Shown: positions 1 to 8,215, counted from the first letter of the stretch. The stretch is 63,257 nucleotides of DNA from Laceyella putida (GCF_042665195.1 NZ_JBHTBW010000080.1:1-63257), one strand, 5' to 3'. Translations and numbers: made by a program. The notes: generated by a model from the sequence alone, not told the origin.

Positions 1-131
1 TTTTTTCAGCAAGTGAGGGTTTTTCTTTTTTACTAGGTCACGCAAAATAGCTAGTTCTAAAGCCTATACTGAACCCCTGAGACCCCAGACAAAAGCTAAG
101 TTATAATTAGGGGGCGAAAGGGGCGTTTTTT

Positions 132-419
132 ATGGGGAGAAGAAAGTGGACGGCCGAACAGAAGATGGAGATTGTATTGGCTGGCATGGCATCTGGAGCT
201 AACATCTCTGCTGTATGCAGAGAATATGGAATATTGCAACCTCAGTATTACAAATGGAAAGAGGCGTTTCTTCAAGGAGGGCTTTCAGCCCTGGCAACAA
301 GTCCATCTAAGCGGGAACAAGAATTAGAGAAAGAATTGAAAGAAGCCAAGGCATTGCTTGATGAACAAGCAATGCAGATTGAGATCCTTAGAAAAAAGAC
401 CAATTGGGGCCGAAGGTAA
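132..419 (+). CDS. IS3-family transposase OrfA (helix-turn-helix subunit)
   Basis: This 95-residue protein has the IS3 OrfA layout. An N-terminal helix-turn-helix of the transposase-8 type (WTAEQKMEIVLAGM, later NISAVCREYGI) is followed by a C-terminal leucine-zipper-like coiled coil (QELEKELKEAKALLDEQ) that mediates dimerisation. It binds the element ends and normally supplies the N-terminus of the OrfAB transposase through -1 frameshifting. The frame of orfB is -1 relative to orfA, and the two overlap by 16 bases. The gene appears intact. Confidence 0.88.
   Translation: MGRRKWTAEQKMEIVLAGMASGANISAVCREYGILQPQYYKWKEAFLQGGLSALATSPSKREQELEKELKEAKALLDEQAMQIEILRKKTNWGRR
392..398 (+). promoter_or_regulatory. 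A6G slippery heptamer for programmed -1 frameshift
   Basis: AAAAAAG lies just before the end of orfA. orfB is in the -1 frame, as expected for the programmed frameshift that makes the OrfAB fusion in IS3 elements. Confidence 0.75.
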
Positions 420-1275
420 GTTTAAGAGAGTTGGCACGGACCTTGGTGGATGAAGGGTATTCGGTCCCACAAATTACAAATGCCCTTCAAATCAACCGTA
501 CCTATGGATATGCCTTACTTAAGAAAGAAAAACCAAAGAAACGAGAAAAGGCAGACGAAGCATCGCTTCGTCAAAAGATTTTAGAGTTGTGTGGCGAGTT
601 TCCTACGAATGGATATCGCCGTATTCGAGTATGGATAAAAAAGCGATTTCAACTCCAGGTTAATGGCAAACGTGTTTACCGAATGATGAAGGAGTTGAAT
701 GTACTAGTTAAGACCAAGCGTTTTGAAGCCAAACGAAAAAAGCAACCAGGAAAGATTCCCGTCACTCGCTCCAATGAGCATTTTCAAGTAGATATGACAA
801 AAGTCTGGTGTGGCAGAGATGGCTGGGGGTATTTGTTTGCGGTGATCGATGCATTTGACAGAGAAATCGTAGGCTATTCTTTCTCTCGGTTCTGCAGAAC
901 CGAGGATCTTCTTATGGCTGTAAACCAATCTTTGAATTACCGTTTTCCTGAAGGGGTAAAAGGCAAAGGGCTAAGCATACGGAGTGATAACGGCTGTCAA
1001 ATGACCAGCCGACGTTATGTAAAAGCGCTGAAAGATGCTGGAATTAAGCAAGAAAGAACGGGTTACAAAATCCTGACGCTGATGCTTACATTGAGCGTTG
1101 GTTTCGTACGCTAAAAGAGGAAACGGTTTGGCTCCAAGAATATGGATCATTCCTGGAAGCTAAACAGGACATTGATCATTACATAGCCTTTTACAATGAT
1201 GAAAGACCTCACTCTGCGCTTGGATATCTGTCGCCGCGAGAATTTCGTCAATCTGTAACTTCAACCGTTGCATAA
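404..1275 (+). pseudogene. IS3-family transposase OrfB, broken by a one-base deletion
   Basis: This is the DDE integrase-like catalytic subunit. The first catalytic Asp is in the segment FQVDMTKVW and the second in SDNGCQMTS. The reading frame then runs out at 1114. Adding one A to the short A run near 1068-1071 restores a standard IS3 C-terminus containing the catalytic Glu (IERWFRTLKEE) and the motif YNDERPHSALGYLSP, ending at the TAA of 1273-1275. As written, the protein lacks the catalytic Glu and cannot transpose. Either a real deletion or a homopolymer sequencing error would explain this. Confidence 0.85.
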
Positions 1276-1544
1276 TTGTCTGGACATATGGGGTTCATTA
1301 AGAGCCTGCTCTCCGAGCAGCTTTTTAAGTTGTTCATTCTCTTGAGCTAGGGTTTTGGCCTCTAAAGAGCTGACAGAATCTAGAGAAACTTCACCAAACT
1401 GACCTTCGTTATATTCACGACAGCGCCTCTTTTATGACTTGTAATTTAAACTCCTGAGAGTACCGATTTCTTTTCATTTTTCTCATCCCCCATCACTAGT
1501 AGTGTAATCCACTTACACTCTTAGTGTCCAAAGTCATTAGAGGG

Positions 1545-1862
1545 CTAAAGAGAATGCTCTTTAAAAGAGATATTATCTGGGGATAGTTCAATGGCTCTTT
1601 TCGCATGGTAACAGTCCTACATTGTAAGCCCCATCAATATGGCAAAGAGGTAAACACATCAGATGCGAAGCGTTACAATAAAAATATGATCCTTCATTAT
1701 TAACCATTAAACTAGATATAAAAGCATAATATTCTATACTGTTTGTGTCAAATGTTAGTTCAAAAATCACATCTAGAAATTCTTCTTGATCTATTTCTTT
1801 TATTAATCCATACGCTTCGCTATATTTTCCAATCCAATTAAATGACTAAACTTATCCTTCAT
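1545..1862 (-). pseudogene. Frameshifted small TPR-like protein of unknown function
   Basis: Three successive reading frames of the reverse strand together give one plausible protein of about 100 residues. It starts MKDKFSHLIG at 1862, behind an AAGGAAAGG ribosome site. It continues in a second frame (SEAYGLIKEIDQEEFLD to CHIDGAYNVG) and ends in a third (YHAKRAIELSPDNISFKEH) with a stop at 1545-1547. The C-terminal segment looks like a tetratricopeptide helix pair. Two single-base indels separate the frames, and the gene abuts the IS remnant end at 1530. I do not know the function. It follows two other small genes in an apparent operon. Confidence 0.55.
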
Positions 1863-1995
1863 AAATTTCTTTTCCTTTCCTTATGAACGAGCAACCTAAA
1901 AAATATAAAATCCATTCAATAAAAAAGAACACTCCCATCAAAAATAAACTGGTTATAATAATGAGCCGGATTGCGTTGTTGATGATGTCACCCAT
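1852..1995 (-). CDS. Small single-pass membrane protein (47 aa), unknown function
   Basis: The ATG at 1995 overlaps the stop codon of the upstream gene by one base (TAATG), which suggests translational coupling. The 47-residue product starts MGDIINNAIRLIIITS and is dominated by one long hydrophobic stretch, then a short basic tail (IRKGKEIYEG). It overlaps the first codons of the broken downstream gene. A degraded homologue occupies the same position in the second module copy at 2246-2344. The function is unknown; conserved order with its neighbour is the main support. Confidence 0.5.
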   Translation of the reverse strand: MGDIINNAIRLIIITSLFLMGVFFFIEWILYFLGCSFIRKGKEIYEG

Positions 1996-2219
1996 TAAAG
2001 ACGGGAGTCTGTTTTCCTGTAAGGGGAATCAGTATTCCTAAAAATAAGAACTACTTGATTATCTGTAGAATTACCATTGTATCCCCAACTAAAACTTTCA
2101 TTTTCAATATCCAATAATTCCAGCCTGTTAATCATTTCGATAATGTCATCGGAAGATAATTCCACTTCGATTATTTCCTGTTCATTGAACTGAAAAGCCG
2201 ACCCTGTAACTTCTCTCAA
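1995..2219 (-). CDS. Hypothetical small protein (74 aa)
   Basis: The start is TTG at 2219, chosen because AAGGAGG lies seven bases upstream. The protein is acidic and soluble, with a beta-like segment VEVELSSDDIIEMINRL-type region and a C-terminal stretch NQVVLIFRNTDSPY. It heads a probable three-gene operon with the 47-residue membrane protein (one-base overlap) and the frameshifted TPR-like gene. A diverged second copy lies directly upstream at 2341-2547 with the same spacing of motifs (LDLKTEDIKKIL, later VRIIFLNKDH). I do not recognise the family. A toxin-immunity role is possible but is only a guess from the setting. Confidence 0.5.
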   Translation of the reverse strand: MREVTGSAFQFNEQEIIEVELSSDDIIEMINRLELLDIENESFSWGYNGNSTDNQVVLIFRNTDSPYRKTDSRL

Positions 2220-2245
2220 TCTACTTCCTCCTTAGGTTTATCTGA

Positions 2246-2344
2246 TTAATGAAAAAGGGAGACAATTGTTTTGATAAGATAAATCCCACCAAGAATCGTG
2301 AAGAGCATAAGGATAACGTCAATGATCTTGACCGACGTTTTTAT
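2246..2344 (-). pseudogene. Degraded copy of the small membrane protein, start codon lost
   Basis: The 32-codon frame KTSVKIIDVILMLF-LGGIYLIKTIV is a single hydrophobic segment in the same place relative to its upstream partner as the protein at 1852-1995. Where an ATG is expected the sequence is ATAA. The upstream gene's stop TAA overlaps it, so an ancestral ATGA stop-start overlap changed by one G-to-A transition would explain both. Confidence 0.4.
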
Positions 2345-2547
2345 CCGTTTTTTCTGATGTGGTCTTTGTTTAAGAAAATTATTCTAACCGCTTTTTTGTT
2401 TTTTCCGGAGTGGAGTTCAAACGATTTTTCTCCCAAACGAAGGTCATAAAAAAGATTAAGGATTTTTTTTATGTCTTCCGTTTTCAAATCGAGATGGATG
2501 ATTTTTAGGTTTTTCTCTTCACTTGTTTTTATGTTGCAGATCGCAGT
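2341..2547 (-). pseudogene. Diverged copy of the 74-aa hypothetical gene without a usable start
   Basis: The reverse frame reads ...KNLKIIHLDLKTEDIKKIL and ends VRIIFLNKDHIRKNG. It aligns by eye with the 74-residue protein at 1995-2219 (VELSSDDIIEMI, later VVLIFRNTDSPYRK). A strong AAGGAGAGGGAGG stretch lies just upstream, but no ATG, GTG or TTG exists in this frame. An ATG is present in another frame, so a frameshift near the N-terminus is likely. Confidence 0.45.
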
Positions 2548-2686
2548 TTCCCCTCCCTCTCCTTATACATTTCATTTGAATCCAACAAAATTACAATTTC
2601 TAATTAAAAGCAGTTTTTGTATTTAATATGGGTTGGGCTCTTCATTATATTCCTTAGATTAGATCATGTCTAAGCGAAAGGACCAC

Positions 2687-2892
2687 TCACGCTTCTTTTA
2701 TAAAGGGAGTGGCCCAACCTGTTAAATCCCGTTTTTTTATGAATGACAACAAAAGCAAAGCTATGATAATGATGAAATCCTTAAGGGCGGTTTTCCAAAG
2801 CCAAGCAGTTCCCTGAATGTTTGGTCAAATAGATAATCAAATACGGGTAATAATAAAATGAAGAGGATTATCAAAACTCTTTTCATCTTCAT
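2687..2892 (-). pseudogene. Frameshifted small two-TM membrane protein
   Basis: The ATG at 2892, behind GGAGCGG, opens MKMKRVLIILFILLLPVFDYL, one membrane segment. The frame stops at TAG, while the adjacent frame gives GTAWLWKTALKDFIIII-LLLSFIKKRD, a second membrane segment ending at TGA 2687-2689. A single indel would join them into a protein of about 65 residues. Family unknown. Confidence 0.35.
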
Positions 2893-3525
2893 TTATATCC
2901 GCTCCATTTCCAACTGATTCAATGATAGGGGCTCAATCCATCGGATCGTGCCCTAATACAAAACGAATGATAAATAGGGAACATCATTTGATTATCTTCT
3001 TCTGAACCAACGCAAAACTCCCCAATTGATGTGACGAATGTACAAGATCCTTAAAGAGTTAATATTCAAACTAAGTTTATTCAACAAACATGTTCTAATG
3101 TTATTTTATCAGATGAATATGACAACATTTGAAAACACAAATAAAATGACAGAAAATGCAACCAAACAATTAGCTTAAATGAGAACGGGCAAGAAGCAAC
3201 TCAGCTTCCTGCCCGTTTTACGGTTTTCAATACCCTCAATATCCTTTGTGTCATCCTTTGATACCAAGGGGGCTGATTTGCTTCGACTGTTAACACACTT
3301 GCTGCTCAAAAATGTTGATGTTACTGCCTGTTATCTCATGTTCAGAAACTCCTATCTTTATGGACACGAGTCATAAACCCTTATCATTACTGGTGTTTAC
3401 ATTTTTTCTATCGTGCTGCTTTTGGCCGTATCTCGAATATCCCCCCTTATAGTCCGATATTACATCGAAGTGACCCGATTTATTCGACCGTCTCGCCCCT
3501 GATTTAAGTCATCAATAGATCTTTA
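2893..3525. other. Intergenic region, no convincing gene
   Basis: AT-rich to about 3180, then the hairpin at 3183-3220. From 3223 to the 3' end of the permease gene no frame has both a plausible start and protein-like composition. The GC-richer stretch 3400-3505, with a GGGGCGAGACGG-type sequence on the reverse strand, could be the end of a mobile element, but I found no partner repeat. Confidence 0.4.
3183..3220 (+). terminator. Hairpin, possible terminator
   Basis: Arms AACGGGCA-AGAAGC and GCTTCC-TGCCCGTT enclose a short loop, followed by TTTTA. No gene ends just upstream on this strand, so its client is unclear. Confidence 0.4.
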
Positions 3526-6099
3526 TCACACAATCTCTTTGATAACCTGCACACTCAGTAATCGTTTCGCCCACAGGTTGGCAATCCCCGCGGCAACGAT
3601 TCCCAATGTAATGGACGAAAGGAAAATGACCAACAAAACGGCCCAAGGAATAACCAAACGACTGAACTCCATTGTGTTTAAAAGTATGTAGGCCAGAAGG
3701 ATCCCTCCACTGATTCCCATAACCCCACTGCCAATCCCCAAATACATGCCTTCCATGCAAGTAATTCCAAACAGTTGACTAGGTGTAGTTCCAATGGCCT
3801 TTAAAATCCCCATTTCCACCCGGCGGTCATATAGACTGGAGAGAATAGCATTCACCAATCCGATTCCAGATATCCCCATGATAATGGCGATTAGCGCTTT
3901 AATCAGTAAAAGTTGTTGCCGGAACATATTCTTCTGTTCATTAAGTGCTTTAGTAAAACTCAAGTATTCCGCACCCGGTTGCTTGCTCAAAATATGTTTG
4001 ACCTGATCCTCCACCTTTACCGAGGAGGGGGTGGAATCCAAATCGATATGGAACTCATTGTACCCTTTTGCTCCAGTCAAACGCATGCCCCAATCGTGAT
4101 CTACAAGAACGAAAGGAACCCCTACGCTTTTGGGATATTTTTCCAAAATCCCTATGATTTTTATTTCAGCTTTATACCCGCTCAATCGGCTTTGAACCTG
4201 AATCAAATCCCCCGCTTTGAGCCCTAGGTATCCTGCCATTTCCTTTGTCATAATGCCTTGACCAGGCCTTAGATTCGGCATTGGTTGACCGGAATCTTTC
4301 AGCTTTAAGCCAAGTAAGCGGGTCAAAGGTTTCTCATCAATCGGCCAAATTTCGATACTGTCAATCGTGACCGGATCATCTTTCCGTTGATCGACAAATT
4401 GAATCCAAATGGGGTCCATCTTGTTTTTATTATAGTTTATGAGCTTGGCTGGAGTCTGGGACACACGCGCAAGCTGATCCACTCCAGGAAATTGTTTAAT
4501 CTGTTCTCCCACTTTTTGCGGCAAAAGCGTGCTTTCATCACTTCCGGACAGTCGAACGAGCAAATCGGAGGGGAATTGCTCCTTCATTTTGCTCTCCAGG
4601 GTAGACATGGAAGATTGGATAAAAACATAGGCCGCCACCCCAATTGCCAGTCCAAGGGCTAGAGTCATGACAGCAAAACCGGATCGATCTCGATAACGGA
4701 TAATGTTTCGTGCGGCGATCCTGGTCAGGATGATTGGCTTTGTGATAAGGGAAAGGAACTGAGTGGACAGGCTGACCAGATTGGAAATGGACAATAAAAA
4801 GCCAACACTCATCAGTATCGAACTAGTTCCACTGACAATCAGCCCCATACTTTCTGATCTTGGAACAAACTGACTACTCATTCCCAAAAGGATTCCCAAT
4901 CCCAGCAAAAGGAATCCAAACAAATTTTTCTTTTGTTTGGCGAGAATAGTCCCATTTGTCTCTGGTCGCAACACTTGCGCCGGTGGAACATTTTTGGCCT
5001 TTAACGCAGGAAAAATAGAACCCATCACGGACAAAAGCATTCCAAAAACTCCTACAGCAACCAGCGTAGCTCCCTGGATTTCCACTTGCGTCTGTTTTAT
5101 TTCCAGCCATCGATTGATGACAGCCAAAGCTTGGGAACTGAGCAAACATCCCACCACAAGGCCGGCAACTGTTCCAAGAAGGCCAATCATTAGTGCCTCG
5201 TTGATAATGATGGAAAAAATAGAACCGGAATTCATTCCAATTGCACGAAGCGAAGCCCACTGCTTCATTCGCGTGCGAACCGACAAGTTAAAACTTCCCA
5301 AAACCAGCACCGAACTCACCAGAAGGGCAATAAACCCTAACCCGTAAGTGAGCGGGCGAAACACATTCATTTTTTCATAGGATTTATCTACGTAAGTGCG
5401 GGCATCCACTCTCACCTTTGGAAAATCGTTTTTTAGTTCGGTCAACAAGTACGATTTGTAAAGCGGATCTTTGTTTAGTAAGGTTACCTGGATCAAATTG
5501 GATTGTCCCTGATGATGAAACACCTCTTGCAACCATTCGAGCGGAAAAAAAGACATGTTTCCGCTACGGCTGACGGGTGTTCCCAAAATCCCCACCACTC
5601 GCACGGTCTTGTTTCCATAGGGAGGAAACGAAAATGATATGAGATTTCCAACTCCGATTTTTTTACGGGTCGCATAAGCGGAAGAAAGGGCGACCTCCGC
5701 ACCTTGCTTGGGATATCTTCCTTGTTCGAGCGGATATAGCTTCATCTCAGGTGAATTCTCTTCCACTCCCCAACTAGTTGGCTGATTCAGCACTTCTTTT
5801 GGGATCTCTTTGAGATAAGGAATATACACTTTGGAATAAACGGCCTGATTCGCTTTTTGTTTAAAACTTTCAAGTTTTTCATTACTAATATAACTTCCGT
5901 TGCTTGTATAACCGAATTGGATGTCATATTTCCCATATCTTTTCTCTATTTGTACGGTTAAAGATTGCTGGGCCGAATGGTTCGCGACCAAAAGGGCGGT
6001 AGCCAGCGCCACACCCAACGCTACACCCATGCTGGTCAATAAATTGCGACCGGTATGGCTCTTGAGGTATTTCCAAGCGATAGACAGAGCCAGTTTCAT
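3526..6099 (-). CDS. ABC transporter permease, MacB/FtsX type, double FtsX domain
   Basis: This large inner-membrane permease of about 857 residues has an N-terminal membrane anchor, a big extracytoplasmic domain (about residues 45-250) and two FtsX blocks of membrane helices (about 255-450 and 730-855). Such single-chain permeases work with a LolD/MacB-type ATPase in Gram-positives, often for export or for removal of lipophilic or peptide compounds. The ATPase gene ends 13 bases upstream, so the two form an operon. I chose the ATG at 6099 rather than the TTG at 6102 because AGAGGAG lies eight bases before it. The substrate cannot be read from the sequence. Confidence 0.88.
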   Translation of the reverse strand: MKLALSIAWKYLKSHTGRNLLTSMGVALGVALATALLVANHSAQQSLTVQIEKRYGKYDIQFGYTSNGSYISNEKLESFKQKANQAVYSKVYIPYLKEIPKEVLNQPTSWGVEENSPEMKLYPLEQGRYPKQGAEVALSSAYATRKKIGVGNLISFSFPPYGNKTVRVVGILGTPVSRSGNMSFFPLEWLQEVFHHQGQSNLIQVTLLNKDPLYKSYLLTELKNDFPKVRVDARTYVDKSYEKMNVFRPLTYGLGFIALLVSSVLVLGSFNLSVRTRMKQWASLRAIGMNSGSIFSIIINEALMIGLLGTVAGLVVGCLLSSQALAVINRWLEIKQTQVEIQGATLVAVGVFGMLLSVMGSIFPALKAKNVPPAQVLRPETNGTILAKQKKNLFGFLLLGLGILLGMSSQFVPRSESMGLIVSGTSSILMSVGFLLSISNLVSLSTQFLSLITKPIILTRIAARNIIRYRDRSGFAVMTLALGLAIGVAAYVFIQSSMSTLESKMKEQFPSDLLVRLSGSDESTLLPQKVGEQIKQFPGVDQLARVSQTPAKLINYNKNKMDPIWIQFVDQRKDDPVTIDSIEIWPIDEKPLTRLLGLKLKDSGQPMPNLRPGQGIMTKEMAGYLGLKAGDLIQVQSRLSGYKAEIKIIGILEKYPKSVGVPFVLVDHDWGMRLTGAKGYNEFHIDLDSTPSSVKVEDQVKHILSKQPGAEYLSFTKALNEQKNMFRQQLLLIKALIAIIMGISGIGLVNAILSSLYDRRVEMGILKAIGTTPSQLFGITCMEGMYLGIGSGVMGISGGILLAYILLNTMEFSRLVIPWAVLLVIFLSSITLGIVAAGIANLWAKRLLSVQVIKEIV

Positions 6100-6112
6100 C
6101 AAATCATCTCCT

Positions 6113-6868
6113 CTAACGTAAACGATGAACCAAAATTCGTTGCAGTTGCTCTACATTTTTTTCGATGTCCGAGTGGGAATCTAAATGAATTTCATTTTGA
6201 ATCATCCCGTCCGCGAGAATGATTACCCGATCGGAATAGGCAGCAATGAACGGGTCATGGGTGACCACAATGCAAGTCTGTTCCAAATCGCCGCACATTT
6301 TTTTGAGCAGTTGAATCACATCCCGACTCGTCTCAGAGTCCAACGCCCCTGTTGGCTCATCTGCTAACAGGATCGAAGGTTCCGTAATCAAGGCACGAGC
6401 AATGGCAACCCGTTGCTGCTGTCCCCCAGAAAGCTGGGAAGGAAAGTGATGCCTTCTCTCCTTCAGCCCCACCAATTCAAGGAGTGATTGTGCTTTCTGC
6501 TGAGCGATCCGCGCGTTTTTTTTGTCAATTAACAGGGGCAAGGTAACATTTTCTTCTGCTGTCAGTACCGGAATCAAGTTGAACTGCTGAAAAACAAACC
6601 CAATTTTTTTCCTTCGGTAAATTGCCAACTCTTTTTCCTTCATTTTTGTTATGTTCGTCCCGCTCACAAGGATTTCTCCCGAGGTGGGTTGATCCAACCC
6701 GCCCAATAATTGAAGCAATGTAGTTTTTCCAGACCCGCTCGCTCCCATAATCGAGACAAATTCTCCCTTATTCATTTCCAAATTCACTCTGTTAAGTGCC
6801 ACCACCTGATTTTCCCCTTGTCCAAACACAACGGTGACATCTTTTGCTTTCAGTACCACATCACTCAC
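6113..6868 (-). CDS. ABC transporter ATP-binding protein (MacB/LolD family)
   Basis: This 251-residue ATPase has Walker A GASGSGKTTL near residue 42, a Q-loop (FVFQQFNLIPVLTAEEN), the signature LSGGQQQRVAIARAL, Walker B ILLADEPTGALD and the switch His in VVTHDP. The pattern is typical of MacB/LolD ATPases partnered with FtsX-like permeases. The start is GTG at 6868 behind GAGGGG. It is the first gene of a two-gene unit with the large permease. Directly upstream lies the remnant of another, unrelated ABC exporter. Confidence 0.9.
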   Translation of the reverse strand: MSDVVLKAKDVTVVFGQGENQVVALNRVNLEMNKGEFVSIMGASGSGKTTLLQLLGGLDQPTSGEILVSGTNITKMKEKELAIYRRKKIGFVFQQFNLIPVLTAEENVTLPLLIDKKNARIAQQKAQSLLELVGLKERRHHFPSQLSGGQQQRVAIARALITEPSILLADEPTGALDSETSRDVIQLLKKMCGDLEQTCIVVTHDPFIAAYSDRVIILADGMIQNEIHLDSHSDIEKNVEQLQRILVHRLR

Positions 6869-6885
6869 CCCTCACACAAAAAGTT

Positions 6886-7445
6886 TCATCTAATACGCGC
6901 CGCTTTTGCCCCCGTTTTTAGAGAAGACTGCACTTGCTCCTGATACAGCCGGTTGAAAAAACCACCTTCGTTCAGAAGGGTTTGAAAATCCCCTTCCTCC
7001 ACAATCTTGCCTTTGCGTAAGACATAAATGCGATCGGCCTCAGTGATGGTGGATAGCCGATGGGCGATCACGATGGAGGTTTTATTTTTTAAAAAAGCTG
7101 TTAAAGCACTTTTAACAGCGGACCAGAAATGGCATCCAACGCAGATGTCACTTCATCTAGTATAACAATTTTACTGTCTATTATAAATAATCCATCAAGT
7201 GCCACTCTTTGTTTTTCGCCAGTTGATAACTTATACCCTCTTTCCCCGACAACAGTATCATATTGTTTTGGCATTTTCATAATCACATGATGAATTTGTG
7301 CCTTCTTTGCTGCTTGGACAATTTCTTCCATTGTTGCGTGGCTTTTTCCGTAAGCGATATTCTCCCTGATGGTGGCGTGAAACAGGTAGGGTTCCTGGGA
7401 GATAAATGAAACATGGCGGTGAATCCATTGCAAATCATACTTTCT
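6886..7445 (-). pseudogene. Remnant of an ABC exporter (MdlB/MsbA-like) nucleotide-binding domain
   Basis: Only the last part of an exporter half-transporter survives. One frame covers YDLQWIHRHVSFISQEPYLF, the ABC signature LSTGEKQRVAL (imperfect, STGEK instead of SGGQ) and Walker B IVILDEVTSALD. After a one-base frameshift near 7085-7105 a second frame carries the H-loop region IVIAHRLSTI and the usual C-terminus (VLRKGKIVEEGDFQTLL). The membrane domain and Walker A are missing, and homology stops at about 7445. It sits 17 bases upstream of the intact ATPase gene. Confidence 0.8.
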
Positions 7446-7481
7446 TTGGTAAGGACAAGGTTTGTTTTCCACTCAAAAGCA

Positions 7482-7619
7482 CTAAAACTCTTCACAACAT
7501 CGATCACGTGGTGGGCAACAATTACCAAATCCGCAGGCTCTCGAACCTCTAGGACAACAACGAAACCCATTACACTCTTCATCTGGAGGACAACATTGCG
7601 CGTCCCGTCTTCCAACAAC
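7482..7619 (-). pseudogene. Cysteine-rich peptide fragment (10 Cys in 45 codons), no start codon
   Basis: An open frame of 45 codons on the reverse strand encodes ten cysteines in the pattern CC-x5-C-x4-CC-x6-C-x4-CC-x5-CC, with Pro after three of the CC pairs. The frame is bounded upstream by TAA and has no ATG, GTG or TTG, so either the N-terminus was lost or a frameshift separates it from the neighbouring frame (LFCLSKLSCWKTG). The CCP spacing recalls granulin-like or other disulfide-rich mini-proteins. It lies exactly at the break point of the ABC exporter remnant. The function is unknown, and a chance frame cannot be excluded. Confidence 0.3.
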
Positions 7620-7671
7620 TTAATTTACTTAGACAGAATAGTTTGTTTACTGCTTCAGACGGGGCGTTTTT
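7601..7671 (+). terminator. Long-range hairpin followed by T6
   Basis: CGTCCCGTCT at 7601-7610 pairs with AGACGGGGCG at 7657-7666 over ten positions including one G-T pair, and TTTTTT follows. The loop is about 46 bases. No upstream gene on this strand is evident. Confidence 0.3.
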
Positions 7672-7934
7672 TCGTTCTGTGAAAAATCGGGAAAAACAAG
7701 TTCGCACTTCACGGCGTCTTTCACTATTTACACAACTCCATACAAATCAAAAGCCTTATCACTTACATGCATAGAACGTATCAATTGGCTAATCTTATTT
7801 TTCAGCACACCAAAGAAGAGCCCCGTACTTTTCCACGCTTATAGGTTTGTACTGTTTGTTTGAAGGCACCGTAGCCGACAAGAGGAATATGATAACGACT
7901 CCCAACAAATGCGCAACTATATAAAAGCTGACCG
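7672..7934. other. Intergenic, no convincing gene
   Basis: On the reverse strand a frame ending at 7795 contains a hydrophobic stretch (FYIVAHLLGVVIIFLL) but has no supported start or ribosome site. I do not call it a gene. Confidence 0.4.
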
Positions 7935-7940
7935 CAAGTT

Positions 7941-7986
7941 GAAAGCCGATTTCCCCATCCTTTAGCGTTTGGGAAAATCGGCTTTC
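7941..7986 (-). terminator. Strong hairpin downstream of ylzJ
   Basis: GAAAGCCGATTT and its near-perfect complement form a stem of about 16 bp with a 14-base loop, 29 bases past the ylzJ stop. No T run follows, so it may act as a 3'-end stabilising structure rather than an intrinsic terminator. Confidence 0.5.
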
Positions 7987-8014
7987 CGAATTAAAGCTCT
8001 CATATCGAGATTTT

Positions 8015-8215
8015 TTACGTAACCCGTTGTCCGGGTTGAAAGCGGGGATCGAGATAGTGGGCGGGATCTGCGCTGAGAAGGCGAACGATGATCTTTTCTT
8101 GTTCATTTTCTTTGCGCACCAACATCGTCACGCCATCCACGACCATTTCCTCCAATGGCCTTTGGGACTCGTCCAAAAAAGCGAGTTCCATCGGCATGAC
8201 AGAATAATAAATCAT
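8015..8215 (-). CDS. ylzJ: YlzJ-like family protein
   Basis: This 66-residue protein begins MIYYSVMPMELAF and contains REPLEEM-like QRPLEEMVVDGVTMLV and VRLLSADPAHYLDPRFQPG, the layout of the small YlzJ family found directly after tepA (ymfB) in Bacillus. The ATG overlaps the tepA stop by four bases, so the two are translationally coupled. In Bacillus the next gene is the DNA translocase spoIIIE. Here the unit ends in a hairpin and decayed sequence instead. The biochemical role of the family is unknown. Confidence 0.85.
   Translation of the reverse strand: MIYYSVMPMELAFLDESQRPLEEMVVDGVTMLVRKENEQEKIIVRLLSADPAHYLDPRFQPGQRVT

Larger units (their letters stand above)
70..1297 (+). mobile_element. 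IS3-family (IS150-like) insertion sequence, inner copy
   Basis: This is a 1.23-kb element with two overlapping genes, orfA and orfB, in the IS3 arrangement. The terminal inverted repeats begin TGAACCCC at 70-92 and match the complement of 1276-1297 (TGAACCCC, later CCAGACAA). No clean target duplication borders the ends, although similar AAGCCT and AGAGCCT strings lie a few bases outside them. It sits inside the coding region of another IS3 element. OrfB carries a one-base deletion, so this copy is probably not autonomous. Confidence 0.85.
1..1530 (-). mobile_element. IS3-family element remnant (outer), interrupted by a second IS
   Basis: The reverse strand from 1486 reads as the start of an IS3-family OrfA (MRKMKRNRYSQEFK), followed by a frameshifted and internally deleted stretch ending in ENEQLKKLLGEQAL near 1300. 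The same protein resumes on the other side of the inserted element, at 69 to 1, as ALELAILRDLVKKKNP. A terminal inverted repeat (TGGACACTAAGAGTG) closes the element at 1530. Its orfB would lie before the window start. The OrfA is clearly non-functional because of the frameshift, the deletion and the insertion. Confidence 0.75.

Noticed and set aside
2249..2449. Forward frame MKKGDNCFDKINP of 66 codons
   Set aside because: It lies opposite the small paralogous module and has poor support from a ribosome site. The reverse reading explains the sequence better.
3179..3376. Forward frame of 65 codons after a hairpin
   Set aside because: The start lies inside the hairpin region and the composition is not protein-like.
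3512..3760. Reverse-strand frame of 82 codons over the end of the permease gene
   Set aside because: It overlaps the permease in another frame, has no ribosome site and no family pattern, so it is a shadow.
7795..8106. Reverse frame of 103 codons overlapping ylzJ
   Set aside because: Its first half is the shadow of ylzJ and its second half runs through the hairpin. Only the hydrophobic tail is protein-like and it has no start.
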